Virus record (IMG/VR): IMGVR_UViG_3300047508_000099
Location: 1 to 41,956 of that record
Origin: a virus
Reading direction: 5' to 3' (one strand)
DNA: 41,956 nucleotides
Under the pieces are notes generated by a model. That model saw only the letters and a program-made list of their open reading frames with translations, was not told where the DNA came from and did no database searches. Below are positions 1 through 8,172 of the stretch, piece after piece (position 1 is the first letter of the stretch; the number at the start of each line of letters is the position of its first letter). Position numbers and translations under genes: made by a program.

Positions 1-63
1 GAAGTCTTTTCAAAATATAAGGCCGAATTTGAGCCTTTCGTTAAGGAGCTTGTTTATGGCTAA
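1..63 (+). CDS. Glycosyltransferase C-terminus (partial, continues from the right end)
   Basis: The first 20 codons, ending in a TAA at 61-63, are the C-terminal residues of the glycosyltransferase that is complete at 41057-41872. The reading frame is open to base 1. It is the same gene seen across the circle junction, not a second gene. Confidence 0.9.
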   Translation, partial: EVFSKYKAEFEPFVKELVYG

Positions 64-147
64 TGCCTATACGGTCAAAGTCATCAGTATTGTTTCAGAC
101 GGAACGAACATCTTTTTAGAAGTGCAGATCTACAACGGATCGCAGAC
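1..147. repeat. Terminal redundancy, left copy
   Basis: Bases 1-147 are repeated at 41810-41956 with a single difference (A at 78, C at 41887). This shows the sequence closes into a circle or comes from a terminally redundant or permuted molecule. The overlap lies inside coding sequence (end of a glycosyltransferase and start of a 77-aa protein), so it is not an obvious cos or att site. It is more likely an assembly overlap than a biological repeat. Confidence 0.95.
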
Positions 148-289
148 GCTTCCCTTGATTCGCCCGACGTTTCCGGTCGGGACATCTCGGGCGACGATTG
201 TCAGCTATCTTCAAACGATAGCCAACACCCAGCCCACGATGCCGACGGATCTTCCGGATTTGGTCAGCGCCACGATTGTCGGAGTATAA
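56..289 (+). CDS. Small hypothetical protein (77 aa) inside the glycosyltransferase cassette
   Basis: The ATG at 56 is chosen because AAGGAG lies at 43-48 with 7-nt spacing and the start overlaps the preceding stop by 8 nt (ATGGCTAA), the coupling used elsewhere in this genome. The protein is short, with no signal peptide or membrane segment, and is rich in Thr, Ile, Val and Pro with alternating hydrophobic residues, suggesting a small beta-sheet protein. I do not recognise a family. Its place between glycosyltransferases and close to neck genes makes a minor virion or decoration protein possible, but that is inference. The right-end copy has Thr instead of Lys at residue 8. Confidence 0.75.
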   Translation: MANAYTVKVISIVSDGTNIFLEVQIYNGSQTLPLIRPTFPVGTSRATIVSYLQTIANTQPTMPTDLPDLVSATIVGV

Positions 290-298
290 GGAGAAACC

Positions 299-619
299 AT
301 GAAATCAATACTGATCGTCCTCGTCTTAATTCTCATCCCGGCCTTTGCCCTCTCTGCTCAATATCATTCTATTGGCGGCGTTCAGATGTCCACGTCAACG
401 GTTACGGGCAGTCTGGGTCTTGCGGTCGTCCCCAAAGCGAACGTCACGTCTTTAATTTCCACGGCTACGGGCCAGATCTTGTTTTGCCCTGACTGCACAA
501 ACGCTGGCGGGGTGAAAGGGATCGTCTGCGTTTCAACGGGCGGATTCTCCGGCAATACGGCGGGAGGGCAATACGTGATCTTGGGATCAAGTCTTACGGC
601 GGTAACGGCATGTCAATGA
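299..619 (+). CDS. Small exported protein (106 aa) with signal peptide
   Basis: The N-terminus begins MKSILIVLVLILIPAFALSA: one Lys, a long hydrophobic core and an A-x-A-like end, a typical Sec signal peptide of about 20 residues. The mature part (about 86 aa) is Gly/Ser/Thr-rich with a CxxC pair (FCPDCT) and two further Cys, which would allow disulphides in an oxidising compartment. GGAG at 290-293 precedes the ATG. It overlaps the next glycosyltransferase by 4 to 10 nt, so it is translated as part of the same operon. Function unknown; a secreted or envelope role, perhaps glycan-related, is inferred from context only. Confidence 0.75.
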   Translation: MKSILIVLVLILIPAFALSAQYHSIGGVQMSTSTVTGSLGLAVVPKANVTSLISTATGQILFCPDCTNAGGVKGIVCVSTGGFSGNTAGGQYVILGSSLTAVTACQ

Positions 620-2079
620 GTAAAGAACCAATTCTCTCGTTTGTCATTCCGGTTTACAAGAAGTCCGTCGCGACGTTTGAAAAGTGTTTAGACAGCCTCT
701 TTGACCAAAGCTTCAAGGATTTTGAGGTCATTTGTGTGTTTGACGGGCCGGACGCCGAACTTCAGAAAGTGGCTGGCAAATACAAGGTGCAAGAGGTGGT
801 TATAGAACACGGCGGAGCCCCTAAAGCCAGAAATGAAGGTTTCAAGCACGCGAAAGGAAATTATATTTCTTTTTGGGACGCGGATTGTTTTGCCAAACCC
901 GAAATGGCCGAGATGTGGATAGGAGCTTTTGATCGCAATCCGGACGCGGCTTTTGTTTATTCGGGTTATGAGTTTGCGAACGAAGAGGGCGCTCACGATG
1001 CCGAGCAATTTGATCCCTATTCGCTTCAGTGCGGAAATTACATCGCCTCTATGTTTCCGGTCAAGCGAGAGTTCTTTCCGGGCTGGGATGAGTCGCTCAA
1101 GGCCGCTCAGGACTGGGATTTCTGGCTCTCTGTAGTCGAAAAGGGCGGGGTTGGGGTGTATCTGGTGGGACGGGGTTTTGTCACTGAGCTTCCGACTTCT
1201 GGCAGCATTTCGCATACGGGCTGGAGCCCGGAGAACAGGGAATCGACGATCCGGGCTGTGCGGACCAAGCATAACATCCCCGACCGGGATATCGCTGTTT
1301 ACGGGATGGTTCATAGCGTCAAGGCCCTGGACTTGGCCAAACTTCTCGCCGCAGATCAGCTCAAGCATTCTGGCTATCCGATCAAAAATTACAAGCTCAT
1401 TTTCAATTTGGGCTATTCCAAGATGACCCGCTTCGCCGGGGCCTCGTCCACGGCGGTCAAATGCCAATACTGGTTGCCCTGGGATATCGATTGCCTCTTT
1501 GCCATTGCCCACAGGACAGCCAGAGAAACGATCCGGCTGGCGAACGAGGAAATCACCTACCAGTTCTGTAATGACATTCAGTCCAAGAAACGCCTGGAGG
1601 AGCTGGGGTTAAAGGCGGAAGTCCTGCCGCTTCCGACGCAAATGGATGAACCAGAAACAAAGCTCTCCGATAAGTTCCGTGTTCTCATCTACGTGGACAA
1701 AGCCCATGAGCCCATTATTAAAAACATTCATATGGACTTGCCATACATTGCGATTGACTACGCCGGTCAGTCGGCGGATATTACGCAATATTCGCTTTTG
1801 GTTGACTTCCATGAGAATCCGTATGCGTCGGAGGAGATCAAGCGGTTCATCTTGAATGGCCGGAACATCATCTCGAATGTCCAGGCTCCCTTCTGCGGGT
1901 TTCTGGATCTTGAAGTCAGCCATTCGGAGTTCCGCAAGGAACTGATCTCCCGCATTCGCCTGGCGCGGGAGCTGCCTTTCAACAAAGCGGGCCAGGACTA
2001 CTATAAGAACCTGGCCGCTCCGGAGAAGTTTGCGGAAAAGATCAAGGCTTTGGTCCCCGTCAAATTGGAGGTTGTATGA
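610..2079 (+). CDS. Glycosyltransferase, GT2-type N-terminal domain with long C-terminal extension (489 aa)
   Basis: Residues about 8-230 show the GT-A fold pattern of family 2 enzymes: SFVIPVYKKS at the nucleotide-binding start, CVFDGP, GGAPKARNEG, and the metal-binding D90-x-D92 in FWDADC. Residues about 250-489 do not look like GT2. They resemble part of a second nucleotide-sugar-binding domain (KFRVLIYVDK and following), so the protein may be bifunctional or carry an acceptor domain. An alternative start at ATG 616 gives an exact ATGA overlap with the preceding stop. It heads a run of three overlapping glycosyltransferase genes (610, 2076, 2770). It probably transfers a sugar from a nucleotide donor; acceptor unknown. 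Confidence 0.85.
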   Translation: MSMSKEPILSFVIPVYKKSVATFEKCLDSLFDQSFKDFEVICVFDGPDAELQKVAGKYKVQEVVIEHGGAPKARNEGFKHAKGNYISFWDADCFAKPEMAEMWIGAFDRNPDAAFVYSGYEFANEEGAHDAEQFDPYSLQCGNYIASMFPVKREFFPGWDESLKAAQDWDFWLSVVEKGGVGVYLVGRGFVTELPTSGSISHTGWSPENRESTIRAVRTKHNIPDRDIAVYGMVHSVKALDLAKLLAADQLKHSGYPIKNYKLIFNLGYSKMTRFAGASSTAVKCQYWLPWDIDCLFAIAHRTARETIRLANEEITYQFCNDIQSKKRLEELGLKAEVLPLPTQMDEPETKLSDKFRVLIYVDKAHEPIIKNIHMDLPYIAIDYAGQSADITQYSLLVDFHENPYASEEIKRFILNGRNIISNVQAPFCGFLDLEVSHSEFRKELISRIRLARELPFNKAGQDYYKNLAAPEKFAEKIKALVPVKLEVV

Positions 2080-2783
2080 CTCCCAAAGCTTCCTTCGTCA
2101 TTCCGGCCTTTAACGCCGACGCTTACCTAGCGAACACTATCGAGTCATGCCTGAACCAATCGGAGAAGAGGATCGAGGTTGTCGTTGTCAACGATGGTTC
2201 GACGGACGGGACGAAAGAGCTACTAGACTTCTACGCCGAGAAGGATCGTCGCGTTCATCCGATCCATTTAGAACAGAACGTTGGACGGTCTGAGGCTCGG
2301 AACATCGGGAATAAAGCCGTATCGTCCGAGATCATCATGGTCTTAGACTCTGACGATATGGCGACCCGGAACAGGGCCAAAGATACGTTGATGTGCTTTG
2401 AACTGAAGAAACCGGACTTGATGTATGGCTCTTGGATTCAGATTGACACCTTTGGGAACATGGAGCGCCGGATTGCCGCTCATCCCTGGACGGAGCAGGA
2501 GGCGGTGAAATACAAAACCCATTTCATTTGCCATTCCTCTGTAGCCTACCGAAAGAACCTCACGCTAAACGTCCAATATGAGAGCGGCGACTGTTCTCGC
2601 TTGGGGATCGATGACTGGCGTTTCTTCTGGGCCTGCCAGAAGAAAGGCTACAAGTTCGCCTACATCAAACCGACCCTTTGCTATTACAGGATTGTTGAAG
2701 GAACGATTTCTAAGACGCGCAATGAGGCGGAAGTCCTGGCGACCAAAGACAAGATCATGCAGGAACTTCATGTCGGCGCGTAA
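2076..2783 (+). CDS. Glycosyltransferase family 2 (235 aa)
   Basis: A compact GT-A enzyme of typical single-domain size. FVIPAFNADAY (residues 7-17), VVVVNDGSTDGT (35-46), NVGRSEARN and the DxD-type metal site DSDD (91-94) are all present; GIDDWRF further on fits the conserved acidic catalytic region. The start overlaps the preceding stop as ATGA. Expected activity is transfer of a sugar from UDP/GDP-type donors in the cytoplasm. Together with its neighbours it would build or modify a glycan; the acceptor (virion protein, host surface polymer or DNA) cannot be read from the sequence. Confidence 0.92.
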   Translation: MTPKASFVIPAFNADAYLANTIESCLNQSEKRIEVVVVNDGSTDGTKELLDFYAEKDRRVHPIHLEQNVGRSEARNIGNKAVSSEIIMVLDSDDMATRNRAKDTLMCFELKKPDLMYGSWIQIDTFGNMERRIAAHPWTEQEAVKYKTHFICHSSVAYRKNLTLNVQYESGDCSRLGIDDWRFFWACQKKGYKFAYIKPTLCYYRIVEGTISKTRNEAEVLATKDKIMQELHVGA

Positions 2784-3963
2784 GTTCAGAGTCGCTTTTA
2801 TCCCCACATCAAATGCCGGGGTGAATTACACGCGCATGGCCTCCTGGGCTTTTCAGATGCGCAAGTACAGGAACGTCGAAGCGGCGGTCCTTTACTTCCA
2901 ATACCACACGAACGACGTGCATCCCTGGCAGAAGGACTTCATTTCCGTTCCGGAGATCCGCCAAGACATTGAATGCCTGGCGAGGGCGTCCGATGTCATG
3001 ATCTGGCAGGCCGTTCATTATGACCATACGCTCGCGTTTTTCAATGAGATCAAGCAGAAGTATGGCAAGCCGATGTTCATGGAAGTGGACGACAACCATT
3101 CTGACGTTCCGCCGTGGAACAACGCTTTCAACAGTTACGCTCCGACCTCTTACTATCGCCAGGTGGTCAACCAGATGATGCGCTGGTCAGACGGACTGAT
3201 CGTTTCGACGCCGCATCTGAAAGAAACCTATGCCGCTTTAAATCCCAATATTCATGTGGTCGAAAATTCTCTGGACTTTAAGGGCGACCGGAAGTATGTG
3301 GGCTGGGACTCTGTTTCTGTTCGCAAGCATCGTGGGATTCGCTTGGGCTGGATCGGCGGTCGGTCCCATTTCAACGATTTGATGATGGTCGCGCCTGCCC
3401 TGCGAGAGATCCTTGTGGAGTTGCCGGAGGTGACACTGGTTCTGGTCAATTCGGCGCTCATTCCTTCCTGCCAGTTCCAAGGGGTGAAATACCCTTTTGA
3501 AGGTCTGCGAAACGTGCATTACGCGGATCGGTCGGTAAACATCAACCGTTTCCCGGCCTTTGCCGCTTCCTTTGGATTTGACATCGCCATCGCTCCGCTT
3601 GTGGACTGCAACTTTAACCGTTCGAAGTCAAACTTGCGCTGGTTGGAAATGTCCGCCATGAAGGTTCCGACGGTATGCTCTGACATCTCGCATTTCAGTC
3701 AGACGGTTAGGCAGGGTGTCGATGGTTTCCTAGTCAAGAATAACGATCTTGAGGAATGGAAACGCCATTTGAAGTTCCTGATCGCCAATCCTTCAGCTCG
3801 GCAGGAGATGGGGCGGCAGGCGTACAAGCGGGTGCGGCAGGACTTTAACATCAAACGCAACGCCGCAAAATACGTCCGGCTACTCAAGGAAATATCAGAC
3901 TTCAGCGCCTTTGCGCCAGAGTACCAGGAATTTAAACCAGGACAGCTTGTGGAGGTCGCATGA
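2770..3963 (+). CDS. GT-B glycosyltransferase, group 1/GT4-like (397 aa)
   Basis: The start at 2770 is internal to a longer open frame. It is preferred because upstream codons lie inside the GT2 gene; it overlaps that gene by 14 nt. The N-terminal half has an alpha/beta Rossmann character (KFRVAFIPTSNAGVNY, FMEVDDN). The C-terminal half shows the GT4-like donor domain: RLGWIGGRSH, IAIAPLVDCNFNRSKSNLRWLEM (donor-site acidic/Ser-Lys region) and PTVCSD, followed by an array of helices. Length (about 400 aa) is normal for the family. Predicted soluble cytoplasmic retaining glycosyltransferase acting with the GT2 enzymes beside it. Confidence 0.85.
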   Translation: MSARKFRVAFIPTSNAGVNYTRMASWAFQMRKYRNVEAAVLYFQYHTNDVHPWQKDFISVPEIRQDIECLARASDVMIWQAVHYDHTLAFFNEIKQKYGKPMFMEVDDNHSDVPPWNNAFNSYAPTSYYRQVVNQMMRWSDGLIVSTPHLKETYAALNPNIHVVENSLDFKGDRKYVGWDSVSVRKHRGIRLGWIGGRSHFNDLMMVAPALREILVELPEVTLVLVNSALIPSCQFQGVKYPFEGLRNVHYADRSVNINRFPAFAASFGFDIAIAPLVDCNFNRSKSNLRWLEMSAMKVPTVCSDISHFSQTVRQGVDGFLVKNNDLEEWKRHLKFLIANPSARQEMGRQAYKRVRQDFNIKRNAAKYVRLLKEISDFSAFAPEYQEFKPGQLVEVA

Positions 3964-4673
3964 CCCTTACCGATCTTGATGTGTTTATCTCAGCTCTTGT
4001 GAACGACCCGTCCAACACGCGCTACGACCTGACGAATATCGGGACGGAGCTGGACAATTCGCAAAATGAATGGAATCTTGAGGCGAAGATTATTAAAGAT
4101 ACGGTGACGATCACGGTCGTTTCGGGAACCTATCAATACGCCCTTTCGGGCCTGACCGGAACGCCTATTTCCTTTACGCGGGCGACGCACAAGGGCCTAC
4201 CGCTCAAGAAACGGTCCAAGTCCTATTTCGACCTATTCGCCTCCGGCCAGGACTGGACGACGACTTTGGGAACGCCAACGGACTATTTCGCGGATATCGC
4301 CATCGCCGCAAACCAGAACATTTCAGTGCATCCCGTCCCGCAGGGAAATGATGCTGGGGCGAATTTGGTTGTCGAGTACATCAAGCAACACACTTCCATG
4401 TCGGCGGGAACGGACACGCCGTTTATGTCCGGGACGAGTGCAAACTCTCTCTTGCGGCCTTTTGACTACGGTCTGGGCTATTCCGTTGCCGCGAAGCTCT
4501 TGGCGCGTGATCCGACGCCGGAGAATGTTCAGAAAGTGCAGAATTACAACCAGATCGCCAACCGCGTCAAAGCGAACGTCATCCAAGTTTTTGAAGCTCT
4601 TGAGAAGGAAGAACCTCTGAGGCTCCGCAGTACCCGTCTTGGGGTACGAAGGCGGTCCTTACGAACCGTCTAG
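3960..4673 (+). CDS. Putative neck / head-tail adaptor protein (237 aa)
   Basis: The ATGA overlap with the upstream glycosyltransferase joins the glycan cassette to the tail genes. The protein is soluble, mixed alpha/beta, with no signal or membrane segment. Its start (MTLTDLDVFISALVNDPSNTR), a central region binding pattern of short strands, and a long C-terminal helix (residues about 165-220) resemble the short adaptor proteins that sit under the portal in podovirus-like phages and lie just before the nozzle gene. The assignment rests on size, position and general appearance rather than a diagnostic motif. The Arg-rich last 15 residues look unusual; see the finding on the next gene's start. 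Confidence 0.5.
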   Translation: MTLTDLDVFISALVNDPSNTRYDLTNIGTELDNSQNEWNLEAKIIKDTVTITVVSGTYQYALSGLTGTPISFTRATHKGLPLKKRSKSYFDLFASGQDWTTTLGTPTDYFADIAIAANQNISVHPVPQGNDAGANLVVEYIKQHTSMSAGTDTPFMSGTSANSLLRPFDYGLGYSVAAKLLARDPTPENVQKVQNYNQIANRVKANVIQVFEALEKEEPLRLRSTRLGVRRRSLRTV

Positions 4674-4687
4674 TTCAATTCGCTTGT

Positions 4688-7450
4688 TTGTTGGTCGCGC
4701 TTGGTCCTTTGGCTTACGCTGGCGACATCACCGTGACGAACTTTGGCGGGGGACTAAACACGCAGGACACGCCCGCCGAGATTGATCCGTCCATGGCGCA
4801 GGATCTTTTGAACATCCAGATCCAGCCGGGCGGGGCTTCGATCTATAAAAGGGACGGTTACGGGCTATTTCAGACCTTGGGGAGCACGCAGGCGGTCCAT
4901 GGAGGCTACCATTTCCAGCAAGTCGGGGGAAATGACGTGCAGCTCTGGGGATCTAGTACCACTCTTTTTTCTTCTGTCAATGACGCGGCTTTTGTCAAAG
5001 TCGGGACCGGAACGCTGGCGGCGACTTGGCAATGTGCGGACTCGCAGGGCTCCGCCTACTGCCTAAGCTCGTCTAGAGATACGGCGATTAAAACGGATGG
5101 CTCTGTTGCGAACACGACTTACCAGAGCGCGATTCCTCTAGGGACCATGCTGACCTTCACGCCCTTGCAGTTGGTTGTGGCCGGTGTCTCAGGCAACGAA
5201 AGTACGATTTACGTCTCCGGCCAGAACGCTTTCACGAACTTTACGATAGGGGTGTTGCCGTCCAGTCCCTTTACGGAACCTATTGCCTCGCCGGGGAGCC
5301 GGATCACGCACCTGGCCTACTACTTCGGCAAGCTCTTCTGGTGGAAGGATCAGTCCTTTGGCTACGCGACTTTTACCAATCAGAACGACTGGCAGTTGAC
5401 CATTGTTTCCAATCAGATCGGGACGCTGGACAACTCTGACGCTTTCTGGAACTCTTCGGGGTTTGACTCAGGAACGAAGTTCTCTGGAACCGCCCAGGCG
5501 AACGCCATCAAGAGCCCCGGAGGGATCTTCTTTCGCGGTCAGGACAACCATTTCTATGTGTATGACGGCTACTATCTGACCCGTATTAGCCGCCCAATCA
5601 CTCCGACAGCGACGGGGGCGAGCCGGAGGAAAGCGAATAGTTGGACTCAAAGTTCGCAAAGTGACTTTCAAACAGGGATCAGTTCACCAAGTACCGGCCT
5701 TAGTTATACGGTCAGCCCTGGGAATGTGATCGTTTCCAGTTTCCAAGCTGTAGAAAATTCATCGACGCAATGGACAAGCGGTTCTACCAATCAAACGACG
5801 ATATTTCCTTCCTCGTTTACGCTTTCAGCAAGCACGATTACTGCGGGAAATACAAATATTTTGAATAACGGATTTGAAAGTGGAAGTTCAAATTGGACAC
5901 TAACCAGTGGCGCTGTATCAGGGGCTATAACTGGCGTGAACTGCACGCTTAATCCAAGGACCGGTTCTGGTTTGTATGGGTATAGCGGATTGTTCTCTCC
6001 TGGCGCTACTTTTGAAGTTTCTTTGCGAACTTGTTCCGCTGGAACCGCTCTTAACACGGCAACTTTCACTCAGGTGAACAGTAGTTGTACCTACACCACA
6101 CGAACGTTAAGTGTTTCCGGTGCCACGGTCGGGCAATCGGTAAAAATTAGAATTTGCAATACGACGGATAATCCGGCATGCGATCTGGCCGACTATAGTC
6201 AATGCTTTGTCAATAGCGGAACCAATATCACATTTTATACGGCATCCGATCAAACCAGAACTGCTTTCCCGCAACTCTATGCTGTCGTACTTGATGATAT
6301 TACGAACGGTCGTTCCGTGACAACCGGGGCATTCACATCGCAAGTTTACAACACAGGGCTTGCAACCGCGACCTATTCAATTTCCCAATTAAATTGGGTT
6401 ACGGCAGGATCAACGCCAACCTTTGCGCTTCAAACATCGACTGCATCAACGGGTGCATTTTCTTCAATTTTGACATCAAGCGGAACAAGTGCTGTTGGAA
6501 ATCAATTTGTTCGATATGCCAGTACTATTTCGATTGGAGCCGCAGATACATCTCTCGTCTATTTCTCGTCGATCACAATGTTGGCCCGTTCAACAGGAAC
6601 ATATTTTTCGGCTGTCGATAATGCTCCGAATCTAAGTTCCTGGGGCAGTTTTGGCGTGACAGATGCCGTTACGGGCATTAGCTCGATCACCTACTTTACC
6701 CGCGCTTCTACAGGTGCTTTCACGGTTCTGTCTTCTTCGCCTGTCTGGGTTTTACAGACGAAGAATTCCATGGTGACAGCTTCGACTGGAACGTATATGC
6801 AGGCCAGAGCCGACTTTTACCTATCTGCTGCGACCGAAACCCCGACGATGAATGACTTCAGTTTCAACTGGTTCGAAGGGACGGCGGCGGATAAGGCGTA
6901 TATCACCTATTTTAATGACGCGATCTGGTTCTCGGTTTCAGCCGGAACTGCCGCTTCGACGAATAACCGCATCTTCTATTGGGATCTCTTAAACGGAGCC
7001 TGGCTCGTCTTTGACATCCCTGCCAACGGTTTCCAGATCGAGAACAATTCGCTTTATTTCGGAAGCCCGACAATCGATTCGATCTTTAAGTACGGCAACG
7101 TCATAACGGACAACGCCGCAGCCATCAATTCCTACTGGCGGTCCAAGGCCTTCTTGGGGGCTGATCCCTTCGTCCAGAACGAGTTCACGCAGGCGGATTT
7201 TGTACTGGGGGAATCTTCGACGACTTTGACGTATACCTACACGCTCGATTCGAAGACTTCCACGGCTTACGTCATCACCGCTTACGACTCGGCAGCCTCG
7301 CTTATTCAGCGGGACTTTCTTTTGCCGGTGGGCAAGATCGGGAAATATTATGACTTTAAGATCTCGGACAACTCGTCCAACCCCGCTTGGCGGTTGATGG
7401 GACACCGGGTCCGCTACGTTCCGTTGAATTGGAATCCAGTTCTTAAATGA
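4688..7450 (+). CDS. Beta-propeller tail (nozzle/hub-like) protein with inserted domain (about 920 aa)
   Basis: The conserved opening NFGGGLNTQDTP followed by ALxxLNxxxxPGGxxxKRxGY is the signature of large phage tail proteins that form a beta-propeller (T7 gp12-like nozzle and relatives). Trp/Tyr-rich strand repeats continue through residues 60-310 and resume at about 740-920. Between them lies a Ser/Thr-rich region with a module opening NNGFESGSSNW and ending in VVLDDI, resembling a carbohydrate-binding/jelly-roll fold. No ATG is available: the frame is open only from 4604 and the first start-like codon is TTG at 4688, giving a signal-peptide-like start LLVALGPLAYAG. Likely attached under the neck and involved in host contact. 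Confidence 0.65.
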   Translation: MLVALGPLAYAGDITVTNFGGGLNTQDTPAEIDPSMAQDLLNIQIQPGGASIYKRDGYGLFQTLGSTQAVHGGYHFQQVGGNDVQLWGSSTTLFSSVNDAAFVKVGTGTLAATWQCADSQGSAYCLSSSRDTAIKTDGSVANTTYQSAIPLGTMLTFTPLQLVVAGVSGNESTIYVSGQNAFTNFTIGVLPSSPFTEPIASPGSRITHLAYYFGKLFWWKDQSFGYATFTNQNDWQLTIVSNQIGTLDNSDAFWNSSGFDSGTKFSGTAQANAIKSPGGIFFRGQDNHFYVYDGYYLTRISRPITPTATGASRRKANSWTQSSQSDFQTGISSPSTGLSYTVSPGNVIVSSFQAVENSSTQWTSGSTNQTTIFPSSFTLSASTITAGNTNILNNGFESGSSNWTLTSGAVSGAITGVNCTLNPRTGSGLYGYSGLFSPGATFEVSLRTCSAGTALNTATFTQVNSSCTYTTRTLSVSGATVGQSVKIRICNTTDNPACDLADYSQCFVNSGTNITFYTASDQTRTAFPQLYAVVLDDITNGRSVTTGAFTSQVYNTGLATATYSISQLNWVTAGSTPTFALQTSTASTGAFSSILTSSGTSAVGNQFVRYASTISIGAADTSLVYFSSITMLARSTGTYFSAVDNAPNLSSWGSFGVTDAVTGISSITYFTRASTGAFTVLSSSPVWVLQTKNSMVTASTGTYMQARADFYLSAATETPTMNDFSFNWFEGTAADKAYITYFNDAIWFSVSAGTAASTNNRIFYWDLLNGAWLVFDIPANGFQIENNSLYFGSPTIDSIFKYGNVITDNAAAINSYWRSKAFLGADPFVQNEFTQADFVLGESSTTLTYTYTLDSKTSTAYVITAYDSAASLIQRDFLLPVGKIGKYYDFKISDNSSNPAWRLMGHRVRYVPLNWNPVLK

Positions 7451-8163
7451 GAAGGATACTTTTGATGCTTACTTTACTTTCATCGTCAGCACTGGCCGGA
7501 GGGCCGAAATCGACCTATCCGACGCCTCCAGGTCTTGATTCAGAAATGCAAAATATTTATCACGATATAGCCAACCCCGTTATCAACATCGGCGTAGCCA
7601 GCACGATGACGATAACCTATCTGCCGGGCTACGCCGCTCTTGCTTCCACTCAGACCTTTACAGGAACCAATACATTTTCTTCGGCGACGATCACAAACCT
7701 CGCTGTTTCCTCCGTCACTGCGCAGCCGCTCAACGGCAGTCCGTTTCATATCGAGGTGTGCGCGAAAGCCAGCACCTTTACGATCACGGCGACGACTGCC
7801 ACAACCATCACATCGGGGTTCGTTGCCACATCATTATCAGGAACTATTACACCGCATTCTGTAGCGAGTTACATCAAGCTGTGGGAAAGCGGCGAAATTC
7901 AAAACAGCGGGGCAGGAAATACAGTGTCATTAACATTCTTACGTAACGGAGTAAATATTGAGAATTTGACAGGGGGGGTGCAAGCGGCTCCGATGGGTTC
8001 TAGTGCCTACAGAATTCCGACAAACATGGTCTACATCGATAGCCCGGCAACAACCAGCGCGATAACCTATGCCGTAGGGATGAGCCCGAGCGCGGGAACC
8101 GCGACCTTTTGCGCCAACAACGAAACATGCGTATTGATAATTCAGGAATGTATTCAGCTATAG
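7447..8163 (+). CDS. Exported fibre-like protein (238 aa)
   Basis: MRRILLMLTLLSSSALAG is a classical Sec signal peptide (Arg-Arg, hydrophobic core, Ala-Leu-Ala). The next region (TQTFTGTNTFSSATITNL) has the short Thr/Ser/Asn-rich rhythm of fibre shafts. A beta-rich C-terminal domain of about 140 aa contains four Cys (CAKAS, FCANNETC, IQEC). It starts by ATGA overlap with the propeller gene, so it is coexpressed with tail genes. A receptor-binding or tip protein is plausible, but the signal peptide is odd for a virion component. Confidence 0.6.
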   Translation: MRRILLMLTLLSSSALAGGPKSTYPTPPGLDSEMQNIYHDIANPVINIGVASTMTITYLPGYAALASTQTFTGTNTFSSATITNLAVSSVTAQPLNGSPFHIEVCAKASTFTITATTATTITSGFVATSLSGTITPHSVASYIKLWESGEIQNSGAGNTVSLTFLRNGVNIENLTGGVQAAPMGSSAYRIPTNMVYIDSPATTSAITYAVGMSPSAGTATFCANNETCVLIIQECIQL

Positions 8164-8172
8164 GAGAACATT

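Noticed and set aside
688-1512. 274-codon minus-strand ORF opposite the first glycosyltransferase
   Set aside because: Arg/Pro/His-rich, no motif or ribosome site, and lies wholly antisense to a gene with clear GT2 motifs.
2578-2769. 64-codon N-terminal extension of the GT-B gene
   Set aside because: Lies inside the GT2 gene in another frame; Arg/Ser-rich, and the family fold begins after 2770.
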